64,000 nucleotides of DNA. Origin: Gloeocapsopsis crepidinum LEGE 06123. Lineage in GTDB: Bacteria; Cyanobacteriota; Cyanobacteriia; Cyanobacteriales; Chroococcidiopsidaceae. This document shows, piece after piece, positions 27,238 through 36,957 of this stretch; position 1 is the stretch's first letter, and each line of letters starts with the position of its first letter. The stretch is from assembly GCF_015207655.1 (NCBI RefSeq), contig NZ_JADEWN010000002.1, forward strand, positions 1-64,000, in the 5' to 3' direction. The notes under the pieces were generated by a model that was given only the letters and a program-made list of their open reading frames with translations, was not told the origin of the DNA and made no database searches. A program made the position numbers and the translations under genes.

Positions 27238-27816
27238 ATGAGTACGGATTTAGCAGCTACTGAAGTACCTGATTTCATGACTACTTTGACTGATGCTGTT
27301 AGGAAAAAACGCGATCGTCCCTCAGCATCCTCTGTAATTTTAGCGCTGTTGCAAGCAGAAAAAACCGCCAAACAGCAACGTATTACATATCCATTAGAGC
27401 CGCTCATAGGTGATTGGAGACTTTGGTTTACTGCTCCTCGTACACACCTTCAAAAGGGTAAAGTTTTAGGTAAAGGCTTGTATGTCCCCCAATTTGCGCC
27501 TGCACGAATTTCTTTTTTTGGTGAGGAGCAACTATTGATTAGCAACCAAATTCAATTAGGTTCACTACGATTTAAGCTAACAGGTTCTGCTCAGTATTTT
27601 AGTAAGAAAAATTTGCTTGCATTTGATTTCAATCGGATGCAATTGTACTTATTTAATCGAGCTATTTATGATGGTAATCGGAGTAAAAATATGGCAAGTA
27701 GTTTTAATGAAAAACCAATTGCTAAGCTTCCTTTTTTTGCTTTTTTCTTAGTGAATGAAGATTTTATTGCTGCTCGTGGTCGTGGTGGTGGAATAGCTCT
27801 TTGGGTTAGAAATTAA
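27238..27816 (+). CDS. fibrillin/PAP-like protein (tentative)
   Basis: A 192-aa soluble protein starting MSTDLAATEVPDFMTTLTDA. The middle shows EPLIGDWRLWFTAPRTHLQK, reminiscent of the LxGxWxLLYT core of plastid-lipid-associated proteins (fibrillins). The C-terminus FFLVNEDFIAARGRGGGIALW resembles the family's terminal 'RG..G.L.V' strand. Plant and cyanobacterial fibrillins bind lipids at thylakoids and lipid droplets and assist under photo-oxidative stress. Similarity is by pattern only, so a hypothetical conserved protein is the safe label. It is 11 bp from a convergent Uma2 gene. Confidence 0.55.
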   Translation: MSTDLAATEVPDFMTTLTDAVRKKRDRPSASSVILALLQAEKTAKQQRITYPLEPLIGDWRLWFTAPRTHLQKGKVLGKGLYVPQFAPARISFFGEEQLLISNQIQLGSLRFKLTGSAQYFSKKNLLAFDFNRMQLYLFNRAIYDGNRSKNMASSFNEKPIAKLPFFAFFLVNEDFIAARGRGGGIALWVRN

Positions 27817-27826
27817 GTCAAGTCTT

Positions 27827-28399
27827 TTAATTAGGAAAAACTTTAGATAAATCAAGTAATAAATCTGAAAAATGGGGTAGTTTAACAGACTCATTTGGCA
27901 AGAAAATGAGTTTTTGTCGATACCCAAATTTATTTTGTAAATCTTGATATGGTTCGCTATAGCATTCTAAGCAATTAGCTGGTAAATTAAATATCCAGTA
28001 ATCAGATATACTTGCTTCTGCGTATAGTGGTAACTTAACTTCTTGGTCATATTTCAAAGTAGAATCAGCAACTTCAATCACAAGCAAGATATCAATTGAA
28101 GTTGGATGAGCAGACAAGTAGTCATCAGAACGATTGCGCACAATTGTTAAATCTGGCTCAGGTTCGCTATCTCTCAGTAAAATAATCGGCTCTTGTCCTC
28201 TTAAAGTAGCACTGTCTGCTACTAACTTGAATAACTCTCGATACAAGCGAGTGCTACAAACGGAGTGAGATGTACCTTTAGCTGACATTTGAAAAATTTC
28301 TCCTCTGATCAGTTCAACTCGGTGATCTTGAAAAAATCCGAGTTCTGCGAGGCGATGATATTCTTCTAGCGTGAAGCGTTTAGCTGCGATCGCACTCAT
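27827..28399 (-). CDS. Uma2-family (DUF820) predicted endonuclease
   Basis: A 190-aa PD-(D/E)XK-fold protein of the Uma2 family, very abundant in cyanobacteria. Visible are the N-terminal RFTLEEYHRLAELGFFQDHRVELIRGEIF, the catalytic SEPEPDLTIVR (Asp) and the LLVIEVADSTLKYD (E-x-K-like) strands, and YWIFNLPANCLECY. The biological role of the family is unknown; a DNase function is inferred from fold only. One of three apparently intact family members here (others at 47995 and 59331), plus a decayed copy at 48608. Confidence 0.9.
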   Translation of the reverse strand: MSAIAAKRFTLEEYHRLAELGFFQDHRVELIRGEIFQMSAKGTSHSVCSTRLYRELFKLVADSATLRGQEPIILLRDSEPEPDLTIVRNRSDDYLSAHPTSIDILLVIEVADSTLKYDQEVKLPLYAEASISDYWIFNLPANCLECYSEPYQDLQNKFGYRQKLIFLPNESVKLPHFSDLLLDLSKVFPN

Positions 28400-28473
28400 A
28401 AAAACTCCTATAAGTATTTAGCAGGTACACTCAAATCGTAACTTGCAGCGCAATAGTGTTTAGAGAATCTGCA

Positions 28474-29103
28474 TTAACGTCTTGTCAATACTTTTGGTGC
28501 ATCAACTGTTAACTGCATCTGTGTTGCAGAAATTGCTAACCAAGGTTGCCCTGTAATTAAATCAGTAAAGGGACTAGCGGTAGGTACTGATAATTGCGCA
28601 TTAACTAACCCAAATTGTGCCTCTACCTCAAATGCAAAACTTAATAATTCAGAATTATGACTGAAACTGGAAGCACCTAAGCGCGGTTTCCAGCCGACGC
28701 TGAATAAGGGATTGTAGTTCAAAGTACATAGAGTGCAATCGCCTTGTCTGACACTGACACTATTATTACCCCAGGTAAACTCTGCAAGTTCTTTTGGTAA
28801 TCCCCAAATTTCGCGCCCACCAGCAACAGAATCAGGATTATCGACATAGATATGCGAAACCCAGCCACCAATTTTCCCTAAGTGAGTGACAGCAGCAGCA
28901 ACGACGATTAATTCACTATATTGAAGTACTGAACCTGTACTGTAATTAGATAAATACACACCACCAAGTGTTTTTCCAGGAAACACAGAGATGATGTCTA
29001 GTTCTTGAGGAATTAAAGCACGAACGCGTTCAATATCTATCAGGTGTAATGTTGCGACTGCGTAGCCTTGAAGTGTCCAGGGTGCTTGGGGATATGGTGT
29101 CAT
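28474..29103 (-). CDS. acetoacetate decarboxylase-family protein
   Basis: A 209-aa protein of the ADC-like superfamily: PWTLQGYAVATLHLIDIERV, GKTLGGVYLSNYSTGSVLQYSE, then GGREIWGLPKELAEF (about residues 96-110), whose lysine aligns with the Schiff-base lysine region of acetoacetate decarboxylase. Cyanobacterial homologues are generally annotated only at family level and may act on other acids or in pigment/lactone chemistry. It lies on the minus strand between Uma2 and dnaK, separated from dnaK by that gene's terminator. Confidence 0.8.
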   Translation of the reverse strand: MTPYPQAPWTLQGYAVATLHLIDIERVRALIPQELDIISVFPGKTLGGVYLSNYSTGSVLQYSELIVVAAAVTHLGKIGGWVSHIYVDNPDSVAGGREIWGLPKELAEFTWGNNSVSVRQGDCTLCTLNYNPLFSVGWKPRLGASSFSHNSELLSFAFEVEAQFGLVNAQLSVPTASPFTDLITGQPWLAISATQMQLTVDAPKVLTRR

Positions 29104-29163
29104 ACCGTTTCTTATAGTTATCTTGTTGGGAAAAAGATACTCACAAATTACTCAACTATCAAC

Positions 29164-29200
29164 CAAAAAAAATCCCCACTCAGGAGAATTCTGAGTGGGG
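29164..29200 (-). terminator. rho-independent terminator of dnaK
   Basis: Perfect 10-bp stem CCCCACTCAG/CTGAGTGGGG (29174-29183 with 29191-29200), 7-nt loop, followed on the minus strand by a run of T (the A tract at 29164-29172). It sits about 24 bp past the dnaK stop. Confidence 0.93.
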
Positions 29201-29223
29201 AACGCTTGAGTTATTTAGCTACA

Positions 29224-31137
29224 TTATTTGGTTTCGGTGAAATCTGCATCAATAACATCATCACCGCTAGGAGTAGCACCTGCATCGCTACCATCTGGAG
29301 TAGGACCACCACCAGCTGCAGCACCAGGACCACCTTGTTGTTGATACAAGTTAGTACCGATAGTGTAAAGTGTCTGTTGTAACTCTGGCATCAAAGTCTT
29401 AATGCGATCGTCATCTTCCTTAGAAACTGCGTCGCGTAAGTCTTTGACTAAACCTTCTACCTTGGTTTTATCACCAGCAGGAACTTTATCCCCCAAGTCT
29501 TGCAATTGCTTCTCGGCTTGATAAGCTAATGAGTCAGCTTGGTTCTTACGATCGACTTTCTCCCGACGGTCTTTATCAGTAGAAGCATTTCTTTCGGCTT
29601 CAGTTACCATCCGCTCAACTTCAGTCTTATCTAAAGTAGAAGCACCAGTGATGCTGATCGATTGCTCTTTACCACTACCTTTATCTTTAGCAGTGACGTT
29701 GAGAATACCGTTAGCGTCGATATCAAATGTCACTTCGATTTGAGGAACTCCACGCGGTGCGGGAGGAATACCATCTAAGCGGAATGTACCCAAGCTCTTA
29801 TTATCACTCGACATTTCACGCTCACCTTGAAGAACGTGAATTTCTACGTTGGTTTGTCCGTCAACTGCTGTTGAGAAGACTTCAGACTTCTTGGTAGGAA
29901 TTGTGGTGTTACGAGGAATAATCCGAGTCATCACACCGCCCAAGGTTTCTACGCCTAAGGATAATGGTGAGACGTCTAGTAATAAGATACCCGTGACATC
30001 GCCAGCCAATACACCAGCTTGAATTGCTGCACCAACTGCAACAACTTCATCAGGGTTAACAGTTTGGTTGGGATCTTTACCCAACAACCGCTTAACAACG
30101 TCCTGAACGGCAGGAATTCGAGTAGATCCACCAACTAATACAACTTCGTTGATCGCGCTCTTGTCAACTTTGGCATCACGTAATGCATTCTCTACCGGAA
30201 TGCGACAACGATCGATTAAGTCAGAACAAAGTTCTTCAAACTTGGCGCGGGTTAGTGTTGTATCGAGGTGCTTAGGACCATCTTGGGTAGCGGTAATAAA
30301 TGGTAGATTGATTTCCGCTTGAGTAACGCTCGAAAGCTCAATTTTGGCTTTTTCTGCTGCTTCAGTTAAGCGTTGTAGTGCTTGCCTATCCTTGCGCAGG
30401 TCGATACCTTCGCTTCTACGGAATTCTTCTGCTAAATAATCAACAATTTTCTTATCGAAGTCGTCACCACCAAGGTGTGTATCACCTGATGTAGCCATAA
30501 CTTCAAAGACACCATCACCCACTTCAAGGATGGATACGTCAAAGGTACCACCACCAAGGTCGAATACTAGGATGGTTTCATTACTCTTCTTATCAAAACC
30601 GTAAGCAAGAGAAGCAGCGGTAGGTTCGTTGATAATCCGCAGTACTTCAATACCAGCAATTTTGCCAGCATCTTTGGTTGCTTGACGCTGTGAGTCGTTG
30701 AAGTAAGCAGGAACAGTAATTACTGCTTGGGTAACAGTTTCACCTAAATATTTACTGGCATCTTCGACTAACTTACGCAGTACTTGCGCAGAGATTTCTT
30801 CTGGGGCAAACTGCTTACCAGCACCAGGGCAATCTAACTTGACGTTGCCACTGCTATCGCGCAACACTTTATAAGCAACTTCAGTAGCTTCATTTGTGAC
30901 TTCATCATATCGACGTCCGATGAAGCGCTTTACCGAATAAAATGTGTTTTCGGGGTTCATCACTGCTTGGCGCTTAGCAATTTGACCTACCAAGCGATCG
31001 CCATTTTTCGCAAAGGCAACGACTGATGGCGTTGTCCGAAAACCTTCTGCGTTGGCAATAACGGTGGGTTTACCACCTTCCATCACTGCGACACAGGAGT
31101 TAGTCGTACCTAAGTCTATTCCAACTACTTTTGCCAT
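29224..31137 (-). CDS. dnaK: molecular chaperone DnaK (Hsp70)
   Basis: A 637-aa Hsp70. The ATPase domain begins [20 protein letters not shown] and contains [30 protein letters not shown] and [17 protein letters not shown]. The substrate-binding domain includes [19 protein letters not shown] and the lid is helical. The Gly/Ala/Pro-rich tail ends [12 protein letters not shown]. Size and ending fit the main general chaperone (DnaK2 type) among the several cyanobacterial paralogues, but this subtype is a guess. grpE and dnaJ are not adjacent. No CIRCE element (TTAGCACTC-N9-GAGTGCTAA) was found upstream; a long imperfect inverted repeat lies in its leader region. Confidence 0.97.
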   Translation of the reverse strand: MAKVVGIDLGTTNSCVAVMEGGKPTVIANAEGFRTTPSVVAFAKNGDRLVGQIAKRQAVMNPENTFYSVKRFIGRRYDEVTNEATEVAYKVLRDSSGNVKLDCPGAGKQFAPEEISAQVLRKLVEDASKYLGETVTQAVITVPAYFNDSQRQATKDAGKIAGIEVLRIINEPTAASLAYGFDKKSNETILVFDLGGGTFDVSILEVGDGVFEVMATSGDTHLGGDDFDKKIVDYLAEEFRRSEGIDLRKDRQALQRLTEAAEKAKIELSSVTQAEINLPFITATQDGPKHLDTTLTRAKFEELCSDLIDRCRIPVENALRDAKVDKSAINEVVLVGGSTRIPAVQDVVKRLLGKDPNQTVNPDEVVAVGAAIQAGVLAGDVTGILLLDVSPLSLGVETLGGVMTRIIPRNTTIPTKKSEVFSTAVDGQTNVEIHVLQGEREMSSDNKSLGTFRLDGIPPAPRGVPQIEVTFDIDANGILNVTAKDKGSGKEQSISITGASTLDKTEVERMVTEAERNASTDKDRREKVDRKNQADSLAYQAEKQLQDLGDKVPAGDKTKVEGLVKDLRDAVSKEDDDRIKTLMPELQQTLYTIGTNLYQQQGGPGAAAGGGPTPDGSDAGATPSGDDVIDADFTETK

Positions 31138-31888
31138 TGGGAATCTTGGCTCCGTATAACTACTAAAATGAGAACAAAACTAGAAATTGAACAACTAATT
31201 TCTCGTCAGCAGTACTTTCTAGTTTCAATACGTGTGAATTTATGTACTGATCTATATACTGAGCGTGGCTTGCTACTCTATGAAGGAGGGTTTTCCGAAC
31301 ACGTTCAGGACGGTTAATCGCAAGAGTGTTCGTCAACCTCCACGTTTTTGACTGCTGACTGCACTGTGTCTAATGTACGCAAATCAAAACCCTAAAGAAT
31401 TGGGGCGAACCGTAATTCAGTAGTTGTGTTTGCCGTCAATTAACGCAGGGATTAGGAGCGAGGGTTATTTTCTGACAATCGCTTCCTTTGTGTCGGCATC
31501 CTCTAATACTAAATCTTCTGAATTCCGGCGGATATGAGCAGACGCAGCAGAGGGGCAGAGGAGAGTAGATTACAAATCACGAGTTACGAACCAACATTAA
31601 CTTCTATCCACACTCAATTGTGGTTCTCAAGAATGTGATTTTAAAGCAATTGAATATTAGTTAATGACTTGTCTCATGAGGATTACAGTTAATCATTTTT
31701 TTGTTTCCTTTTATTGATTTTTTATAATTCAATTTATTTTATACTAGGCATTTTATGTTAAGTAATTTTCAAAAATACTCATCATACCTTCTAATATTTA
31801 ATAAGACTATTTCTCCTGTTAAAATGACACCATTTATCTAGAGAGTGCACGGGTTTCACTAACTACTCATTGCACTTGTTATTGCTAT
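31138..31888. other. 751-bp region between dnaK and the cytochrome gene, promoters but no gene seen
   Basis: Shared upstream region of divergent genes. It contains an extended imperfect inverted repeat at 31285-31341 and an AT-rich half near 31680-31810. No small reading frame with a convincing ribosome site, and no RNA gene signature, was found. Confidence 0.4.
31285..31341 (-). promoter_or_regulatory. imperfect inverted repeat upstream of dnaK
   Basis: GGAGGGTTTTCCGAACAC (31285-31302) faces GTGTTCGTCAACCTCC (31326-31341): the inner 7 bp are perfect, then one small mismatch region and a GG-AGG/CCT-CC outer stem. It lies about 150-205 nt ahead of the dnaK start codon on the minus strand. It could be a leader RNA structure or an operator; function is not established. 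Confidence 0.4.
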
Positions 31889-32593
31889 ATGAAATCAACT
31901 CAACCCTATCAACCGCTACTGTTTCGTATTCTGCATGGACTGACAGGTCTTTTCCTGATTGCTGCAATACTGACGGCTTTCTGGACTTATGATACTTACG
32001 ATGGACGTTGGGGAAGAATTCCACTTCCCTCCTACAAAGAAATAGAAGGTATACATGGAAGTTTTGGATTATACACCTTACTGATATTTCCTGCATTTGT
32101 CATGTATGCATTTCATCGGGGGCAAAAGCGACTGGTTCAAGCTGATTCGTTTGCTAAATTAACTCAGGTGGGTAAACCAATTTGGTGGTACAATTTGAAC
32201 CGTTTTGCCAATACATTTGCGCTTGTAGCGTTAACATTTGCGCTTTTTAGTGGCAAGATGATGGATTCAGGATGGCTGCCAAGGGGGGAATTAAATCACA
32301 GTTGGTACTATGCCCATTTAATTGCGTGGATCGTCATGGTTGTTGCGATCGCACTTCACCTGTTGATGAATGCCAGGGTTGGCGGAGTACCATTACTACT
32401 ATCGATGCTAAATTGGCGATTTCGTGACAAAGATAGTCCTAGGCTTTGGTCTGCGCATCTTGCGCAATGGTGGTCAAGTTTTCAACAGGGTTCTTGGTCA
32501 AACTGGTTTCAATCCGCCTCTGTTTTGACAGTACTAGAATTGGCAATTTTAATAAGCATTGCTGCTGCCTGGATTATTCCATTGTTTAAGTAA
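31889..32593 (+). CDS. b-type cytochrome domain membrane protein
   Basis: A 234-aa integral membrane protein with four or five helices. Candidate haem-b ligands are histidines in LFRILHGLTG (residue 16), IEGIHGSFGLY (about 56), and in the long helix HSWYYAHLIAWIVMVVAIALH (about 138-158). This matches the 'cytochrome b/b6 domain' family related to Ni/Fe-hydrogenase b subunits and cytochrome b561. It probably passes electrons between quinone and a partner protein, but no partner subunit lies next to it. Transcribed alone. Confidence 0.8.
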   Translation: MKSTQPYQPLLFRILHGLTGLFLIAAILTAFWTYDTYDGRWGRIPLPSYKEIEGIHGSFGLYTLLIFPAFVMYAFHRGQKRLVQADSFAKLTQVGKPIWWYNLNRFANTFALVALTFALFSGKMMDSGWLPRGELNHSWYYAHLIAWIVMVVAIALHLLMNARVGGVPLLLSMLNWRFRDKDSPRLWSAHLAQWWSSFQQGSWSNWFQSASVLTVLELAILISIAAAWIIPLFK

Positions 32594-32621
32594 TTTACAG
32601 CAACTATCTTGTTGATATGGA

Positions 32622-33155
32622 TTATCTGCGTCTTTGCCAATCGGTGATGGTGAGGCGATAGAGTACATGAGGTAAATTGGCATGAATGATATTGCGATCG
32701 TATTGAAATCCAACTTTTTGCATGACTCGTTGTGATGCTTGGTTAGTTGTCAGCGTGAAGCAAACAACTTCCGCTATATCAAGATACTCAAAACCTACTT
32801 TTAAAATTGCCTTTGCCATTTCGGTTGCTAACCCTTTGCCCCAGTAAGCTGGCATGAGTGCGTAAGCAAGTTCGATCTCATCGTTACTATCTATATAGAC
32901 GTTGCGTAAGCCACCACGACCAACAAAATTACCGTCAGTGTCGCGAAACATCCATAACCCGTATCTATAACGCTGCCAATGGTCAAGGTTATGTTGAAGA
33001 TACTGCCGTGTTTGCGCGTCGGCGCGAATACCGTAGAGAGTCGCCATGACATTTGGATCTTGATGCATCTGGCATAAGATACTAAAATCCTCCGCACACA
33101 AGCGAGAAGCCGTTAAGCGATCGCTACTAAATTTTTCTACCTGCTCAACTTGCAT
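32622..33155 (-). CDS. GNAT-family N-acetyltransferase (RimJ/RimL-like)
   Basis: A 177-aa acetyl-CoA-dependent acyltransferase. The N-terminus SDRLTASRLCAEDFSILCQM is typical of the RimJ/RimL subgroup. The acetyl-CoA pyrophosphate-binding loop appears in ALMPAYWGKGLATEMAKAIL (about residues 98-117), and QASQRVMQKVGFQ is the conserved helix-strand near the C-terminus. The acceptor (ribosomal protein N-terminus, antibiotic or small amine) cannot be inferred. Monocistronic, convergent with the cytochrome gene. Confidence 0.9.
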   Translation of the reverse strand: MQVEQVEKFSSDRLTASRLCAEDFSILCQMHQDPNVMATLYGIRADAQTRQYLQHNLDHWQRYRYGLWMFRDTDGNFVGRGGLRNVYIDSNDEIELAYALMPAYWGKGLATEMAKAILKVGFEYLDIAEVVCFTLTTNQASQRVMQKVGFQYDRNIIHANLPHVLYRLTITDWQRRR

Positions 33156-33286
33156 AAATTGTCTCCACGACTAAAACTAAATTTGTTTCCAGTATGCAAA
33201 TTCTAAATTCCTAAGAAATTTTCCAACCTCAAGCTATTTGTATCCCTGCAACTATACGCTGTAGGAAATAACAAGGAATGGGGTAA

Positions 33287-35278
33287 ATGGCTAACTTAAC
33301 GCTGCTTGTCGAAATGGTGACGGTGTTGGGTGCTGCTGCAACAGGAGGATATCTCGCAAATCGGCTGCGACAACCTGTGTTGTTAGGATACCTCATCGGC
33401 GGCGTGGTTGTAGGTCCTGCGGGATTCAATTTAGTCACCTTAGAAGGTGATATTGAGGTGTTATCTGAAGTAGGAGTGGCGCTGCTGCTGTTTGCTTTAG
33501 GTGTAGAGTTTTCGCTTAAAGACTTATTGCGAGTCCGTGCGATCGCCCTGGGCGGTGGGACGCTGCAAATCATCTTGACAATTCTCCTCGGAGGCGGACT
33601 TGCTTACTTGACGGGGTGGGTGAGTACACTGCCCAAAGCAGTTTTTTTAGGGGCTGTTATTTCGCTATCCTCAACAGCAGTTGTCTTCAAAAGTCTAATT
33701 GAACGCAACGAAGTTCAAACTGCTCACGGACAAGTCATGCTAGCAATTTTGATCGTGCAAGATCTTAGCTTAGGCTTGATGCTAGCAGTTCTTCCGGCGC
33801 TGACTCAACCTCCAGATGTCGTCGGTTTTGCATTAATCGCCGCGCTGTTCAAAGCTTTACTATTTGTTGGCGGGGCAATTATTACCGGAAAATGGTTTAT
33901 CCCGTTCTCAGTTCGGCTGCTTGCACAAAGTGGTTCTCAAGATTTATTTATACTAGGCATTGTCTTGCTCTGCTTGGGAATTGCGTTATTTACCTCTGCG
34001 ATCGGCTTGGGGATTGCGATGGGAGCATTTGTTGCTGGGTTAATGATTTCTAATGTGGAGTATGCCGATCATGCACTTGATCGCGTGATCCCAATGCGGG
34101 ATGTCTTCGCTACGTTGTTTTTTGCGTCGATTGGACTTTTAATCGATCCAGGATTTCTACTTGCGAATATTTGGGTTTTGCTGGGATTGGTTGCGGTGAC
34201 AATGTTAGGGAAAGCCGCGATCGCAACCCTCATCGTTATGCTGTTCGGCTATCCGCTGAAAACTGCGTTAACGGTTGGTATTGGGATTAACCAAATTGGC
34301 GAATTCTCTTTTGTGTTAGCAGGTGTTGCAAAAAGCGCAGGACTTTTTACTGCAAGACTTTATGGTTTAACAGTAGGCACAACAGCAGCCACCTTGTTAC
34401 TTGCACCTTTCTTATTAAAAGCAACACCATATTTCTTAATCTGGTTAGAGCGTTTTGTACAGATGAATTTGCGTCTGCGGTGGAATCACCCGCCGCATTT
34501 TATTGATATTGAAGAAAAACTTATCGATCATATCGTCGTGGCAGGATATGGCAGAGTTGGACAAACGCTTGTGCGAATGTTGTATTTTCAAGGTCATCAC
34601 ATTTTAGTCATCGATAATAACGAAGCAACACTGCAAACTTTACGAGGACGCGAAATAGTCTATTTGTATGGTGATGCTGCGAGTACATTAGTCTTAGAAA
34701 AAGCCAACCTCCGTCAAGCAAAGGCAATGGCGATCGCACTTCCCGATCCGATGGCAACGCGATTAACCTTGAAACGAGCCTTAAGTATTGCACCTGATTT
34801 AGATATCACTGTCCGCGCCCACGTCAAGGACGAAATAGATGTACTCTACCAGTTAGGTGCGCAGGAAGTTGTGCAGCCTGAATTTGAAGCTTCTTTGGAG
34901 ATGGGCGCACATCTGCTTTTAAAACTCGGAGATTCACCGTACGCAGTACAGCAGGTTGTCACGCGCTATCGGAACGGACGATATCGCGACATTCTACCAG
35001 AACGGTCGGAGTATTGGGGAGCAGCAGATTTAGAAACTGTTATTGAAGGACTAAAAAGACACTGGTATATCCTGGACGAAAATTCTCCATTGCTAGGGCA
35101 AAGCCTTGCTAAGGCTAACATTCGGCGCTTAACAGGAGTGACGATTATGGCAATTGAACGTCATAAGCAACTTTATCGCTATCCTACAGGTGAAATGACT
35201 TTAGAAGCAGGCGATCGCCTTTTAGTAGTCGGAAACCCTGAAGAACACGTCGCCTTTAAAAAGCTGAACTCACTTTAA
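33287..35278 (+). CDS. CPA2-family cation:proton antiporter with TrkA-N/TrkA-C domains (KefB-like)
   Basis: A 663-aa cytoplasmic- or thylakoid-membrane K+(Na+)/H+ antiporter. About twelve helices occupy residues 1-390, with GYLIGGVVVGPAGFNLV and the VISLSSTAVVFKSL ion-translocation region. A TrkA-N nucleotide-binding domain follows (DHIVVAGYGRVGQTLVRML, GxGxxG at about residue 423), and a C-terminal TrkA-C domain (LGQSLAKANIRRLTGVTIMAI) completes it. NAD(H) or another nucleotide likely gates it. Relatives help cyanobacteria with salt and pH balance. Confidence 0.94.
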   Translation: MANLTLLVEMVTVLGAAATGGYLANRLRQPVLLGYLIGGVVVGPAGFNLVTLEGDIEVLSEVGVALLLFALGVEFSLKDLLRVRAIALGGGTLQIILTILLGGGLAYLTGWVSTLPKAVFLGAVISLSSTAVVFKSLIERNEVQTAHGQVMLAILIVQDLSLGLMLAVLPALTQPPDVVGFALIAALFKALLFVGGAIITGKWFIPFSVRLLAQSGSQDLFILGIVLLCLGIALFTSAIGLGIAMGAFVAGLMISNVEYADHALDRVIPMRDVFATLFFASIGLLIDPGFLLANIWVLLGLVAVTMLGKAAIATLIVMLFGYPLKTALTVGIGINQIGEFSFVLAGVAKSAGLFTARLYGLTVGTTAATLLLAPFLLKATPYFLIWLERFVQMNLRLRWNHPPHFIDIEEKLIDHIVVAGYGRVGQTLVRMLYFQGHHILVIDNNEATLQTLRGREIVYLYGDAASTLVLEKANLRQAKAMAIALPDPMATRLTLKRALSIAPDLDITVRAHVKDEIDVLYQLGAQEVVQPEFEASLEMGAHLLLKLGDSPYAVQQVVTRYRNGRYRDILPERSEYWGAADLETVIEGLKRHWYILDENSPLLGQSLAKANIRRLTGVTIMAIERHKQLYRYPTGEMTLEAGDRLLVVGNPEEHVAFKKLNSL

Positions 35279-35416
35279 GAGTAAAAACAGGAGTAGGATA
35301 GGTGTAAGGCTAAACCCATGTCAATTAGTACTAACAGCTAGTTAGTTAATCGCTTTGTAATTATCGTTAAGATAGTGAAGTTCTACTCAGTGCTCATGCA
35401 ATAGTTTTTTGTATTT

Positions 35417-36472
35417 ATGATCGCGCTGTCTCCCAACTTACAAGTTCGACTTGCCACACCATTGCAAATCGGTTCACTCGCAGTTAAAAGCCGTGTTTTG
35501 CAGTCGCCTTTATCTGGTGTGACTGATTTGGTATTTCGGCGGTTGGTGCGGCGTTATGCACCCGAATCAATGATGTACACCGAGATGGTAAACGCGACAG
35601 GGCTGCATTACGTTAAAGAGTTGCCCATAATTATGGAAGTCGATCCGAACGAACGACCGATTAGTATTCAGCTATTCGATTGTCGCCCAGATTTCTTGGC
35701 AGAAGCAGCGGTGATGGCAGTAAAGGAAGGTGCAGACACTGTAGATATTAATATGGGTTGTCCAGTGAATAAAATCACCAAAAACGGTGGTGGTTCTTCA
35801 TTGTTGCGTCAACCAGAAGTTGCAGAAGAAATTGTGCGGTCTGTTGTGAATGCAGTAGATGTACCTGTGACGGTAAAAACTCGCATTGGTTGGACTGATA
35901 AAGAAATTACAATTCTCGACTTTGCTAAGCGAATGGAAGACGCTGGGGCGCAGATGATTACAGTCCACGGTCGCACCCGCGCTCAAGGTTACAATGGTTC
36001 CGCACGTTGGGAATGGATTGCGCGTGTTAAGGAAGTTTTGTCGATTCCAGTAATTGCCAATGGTGATATTTTCTCAGTAGAAGCTGCAGTACGCTGCTTG
36101 GAACAAACAGGTGCGGATGGGGTTATGTGTTCGCGAGGAACGCTAGGTTATCCGTTTTTAGTTGGGGAAATTGATTACTTTCTCAAAACTGGGCAAGAGT
36201 TACCACCACCAACGCCTGTAGAACGGTTGCAATGTGCGCGAGAACATCTCCAAGCTTTATGGGAATATAAAGGCGATCGCGGTGTCCGACAAGCCCGCAA
36301 GCATATGACATGGTACGCGAAAGGCTTTACAGGTGCGGCGGAGTTACGTGGATTGTTGAGTGTAATTGAAACTGTCGATCAAGGGTTAGAAGTCATTGAT
36401 CAAGCGATCGTGCAGCTAGTAGATTATGAAGCTAAATCTGAAGAAATTAAATCTAGCTTGCAGATTGCGTAA
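35417..36472 (+). CDS. tRNA-dihydrouridine synthase
   Basis: FMN-dependent TIM-barrel enzyme of 351 aa reducing specific uridines in the tRNA D-loop. Visible are SPLSGVTDLVFRRLVRRYAP, the substrate-binding NMGCPVNKITKNGGGSSLL with the catalytic cysteine (about residue 115), TVHGRTRAQGYNGSARW, and the phosphate-binding VIANGDIFSVEAA plus GVMCSRGTLGYPFL. The overall sequence fits the DusB-like bacterial branch found in cyanobacteria, but the target position is not determined. Stands alone. Confidence 0.93.
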   Translation: MIALSPNLQVRLATPLQIGSLAVKSRVLQSPLSGVTDLVFRRLVRRYAPESMMYTEMVNATGLHYVKELPIIMEVDPNERPISIQLFDCRPDFLAEAAVMAVKEGADTVDINMGCPVNKITKNGGGSSLLRQPEVAEEIVRSVVNAVDVPVTVKTRIGWTDKEITILDFAKRMEDAGAQMITVHGRTRAQGYNGSARWEWIARVKEVLSIPVIANGDIFSVEAAVRCLEQTGADGVMCSRGTLGYPFLVGEIDYFLKTGQELPPPTPVERLQCAREHLQALWEYKGDRGVRQARKHMTWYAKGFTGAAELRGLLSVIETVDQGLEVIDQAIVQLVDYEAKSEEIKSSLQIA

Positions 36473-36957
36473 AGTCATCTGATTTTTTTGACAGTTGTTA
36501 TCTTTTAGAAATTTGTTTTGAAACGAACCACATAGGCGTAGCTTTCCAGTAGGGTAGTACATAAAGTACACCAAGAAAAAAGATTGTATCGCGAACAATT
36601 TGAGACGGTTATATTAACGTATATAATATGCTGCTTGTATCTTGATAGCTCGTATAGCAGCTTCTATTCTATATTGCTGACCTGCTTTTGAATATTCTTG
36701 TAATAGTTGAAATAACACACCAATGATTTTTTGAATTCATGGTGTCTGATAAAAGCTAATCATTACTCGAATGTTTCCTTTAGTGAAATATTTATTGTAA
36801 ATACCTTCTGTTCTTTATATAATTAAAAATTAATACAAAGATGTCTATATTGAAGAAGTTTGTAAAAAGCTTGAACTATTACCTCAATTTTAAAGTTTAA
36901 AATAAGCAACCTCTATGTTGTTTGATCGCAGTTGTGGAGCGATCTTGTTGTGACTTT
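36473..36957. other. 485-bp AT-rich gene-free region
   Basis: No gene or RNA was recognised. It contains a weak hairpin ACACCAATGA/TCATGGTGT (about 36715-36743) and GATCGC/GCGATC (36924-36944), the latter close to the end of the minus-strand rbsK gene and perhaps part of its terminator. Confidence 0.35.

Noticed and set aside
31138..31400. CIRCE operator upstream of dnaK
   Set aside because: Neither TTAGCACTC nor GAGTGCTAA was found; only an unrelated inverted repeat is present.
36416..36598. 60-aa minus-strand frame after the Dus gene
   Set aside because: It overlaps the end of the Dus coding region, is rich in Phe and lacks a ribosome site; looks like chance in AT-rich DNA.
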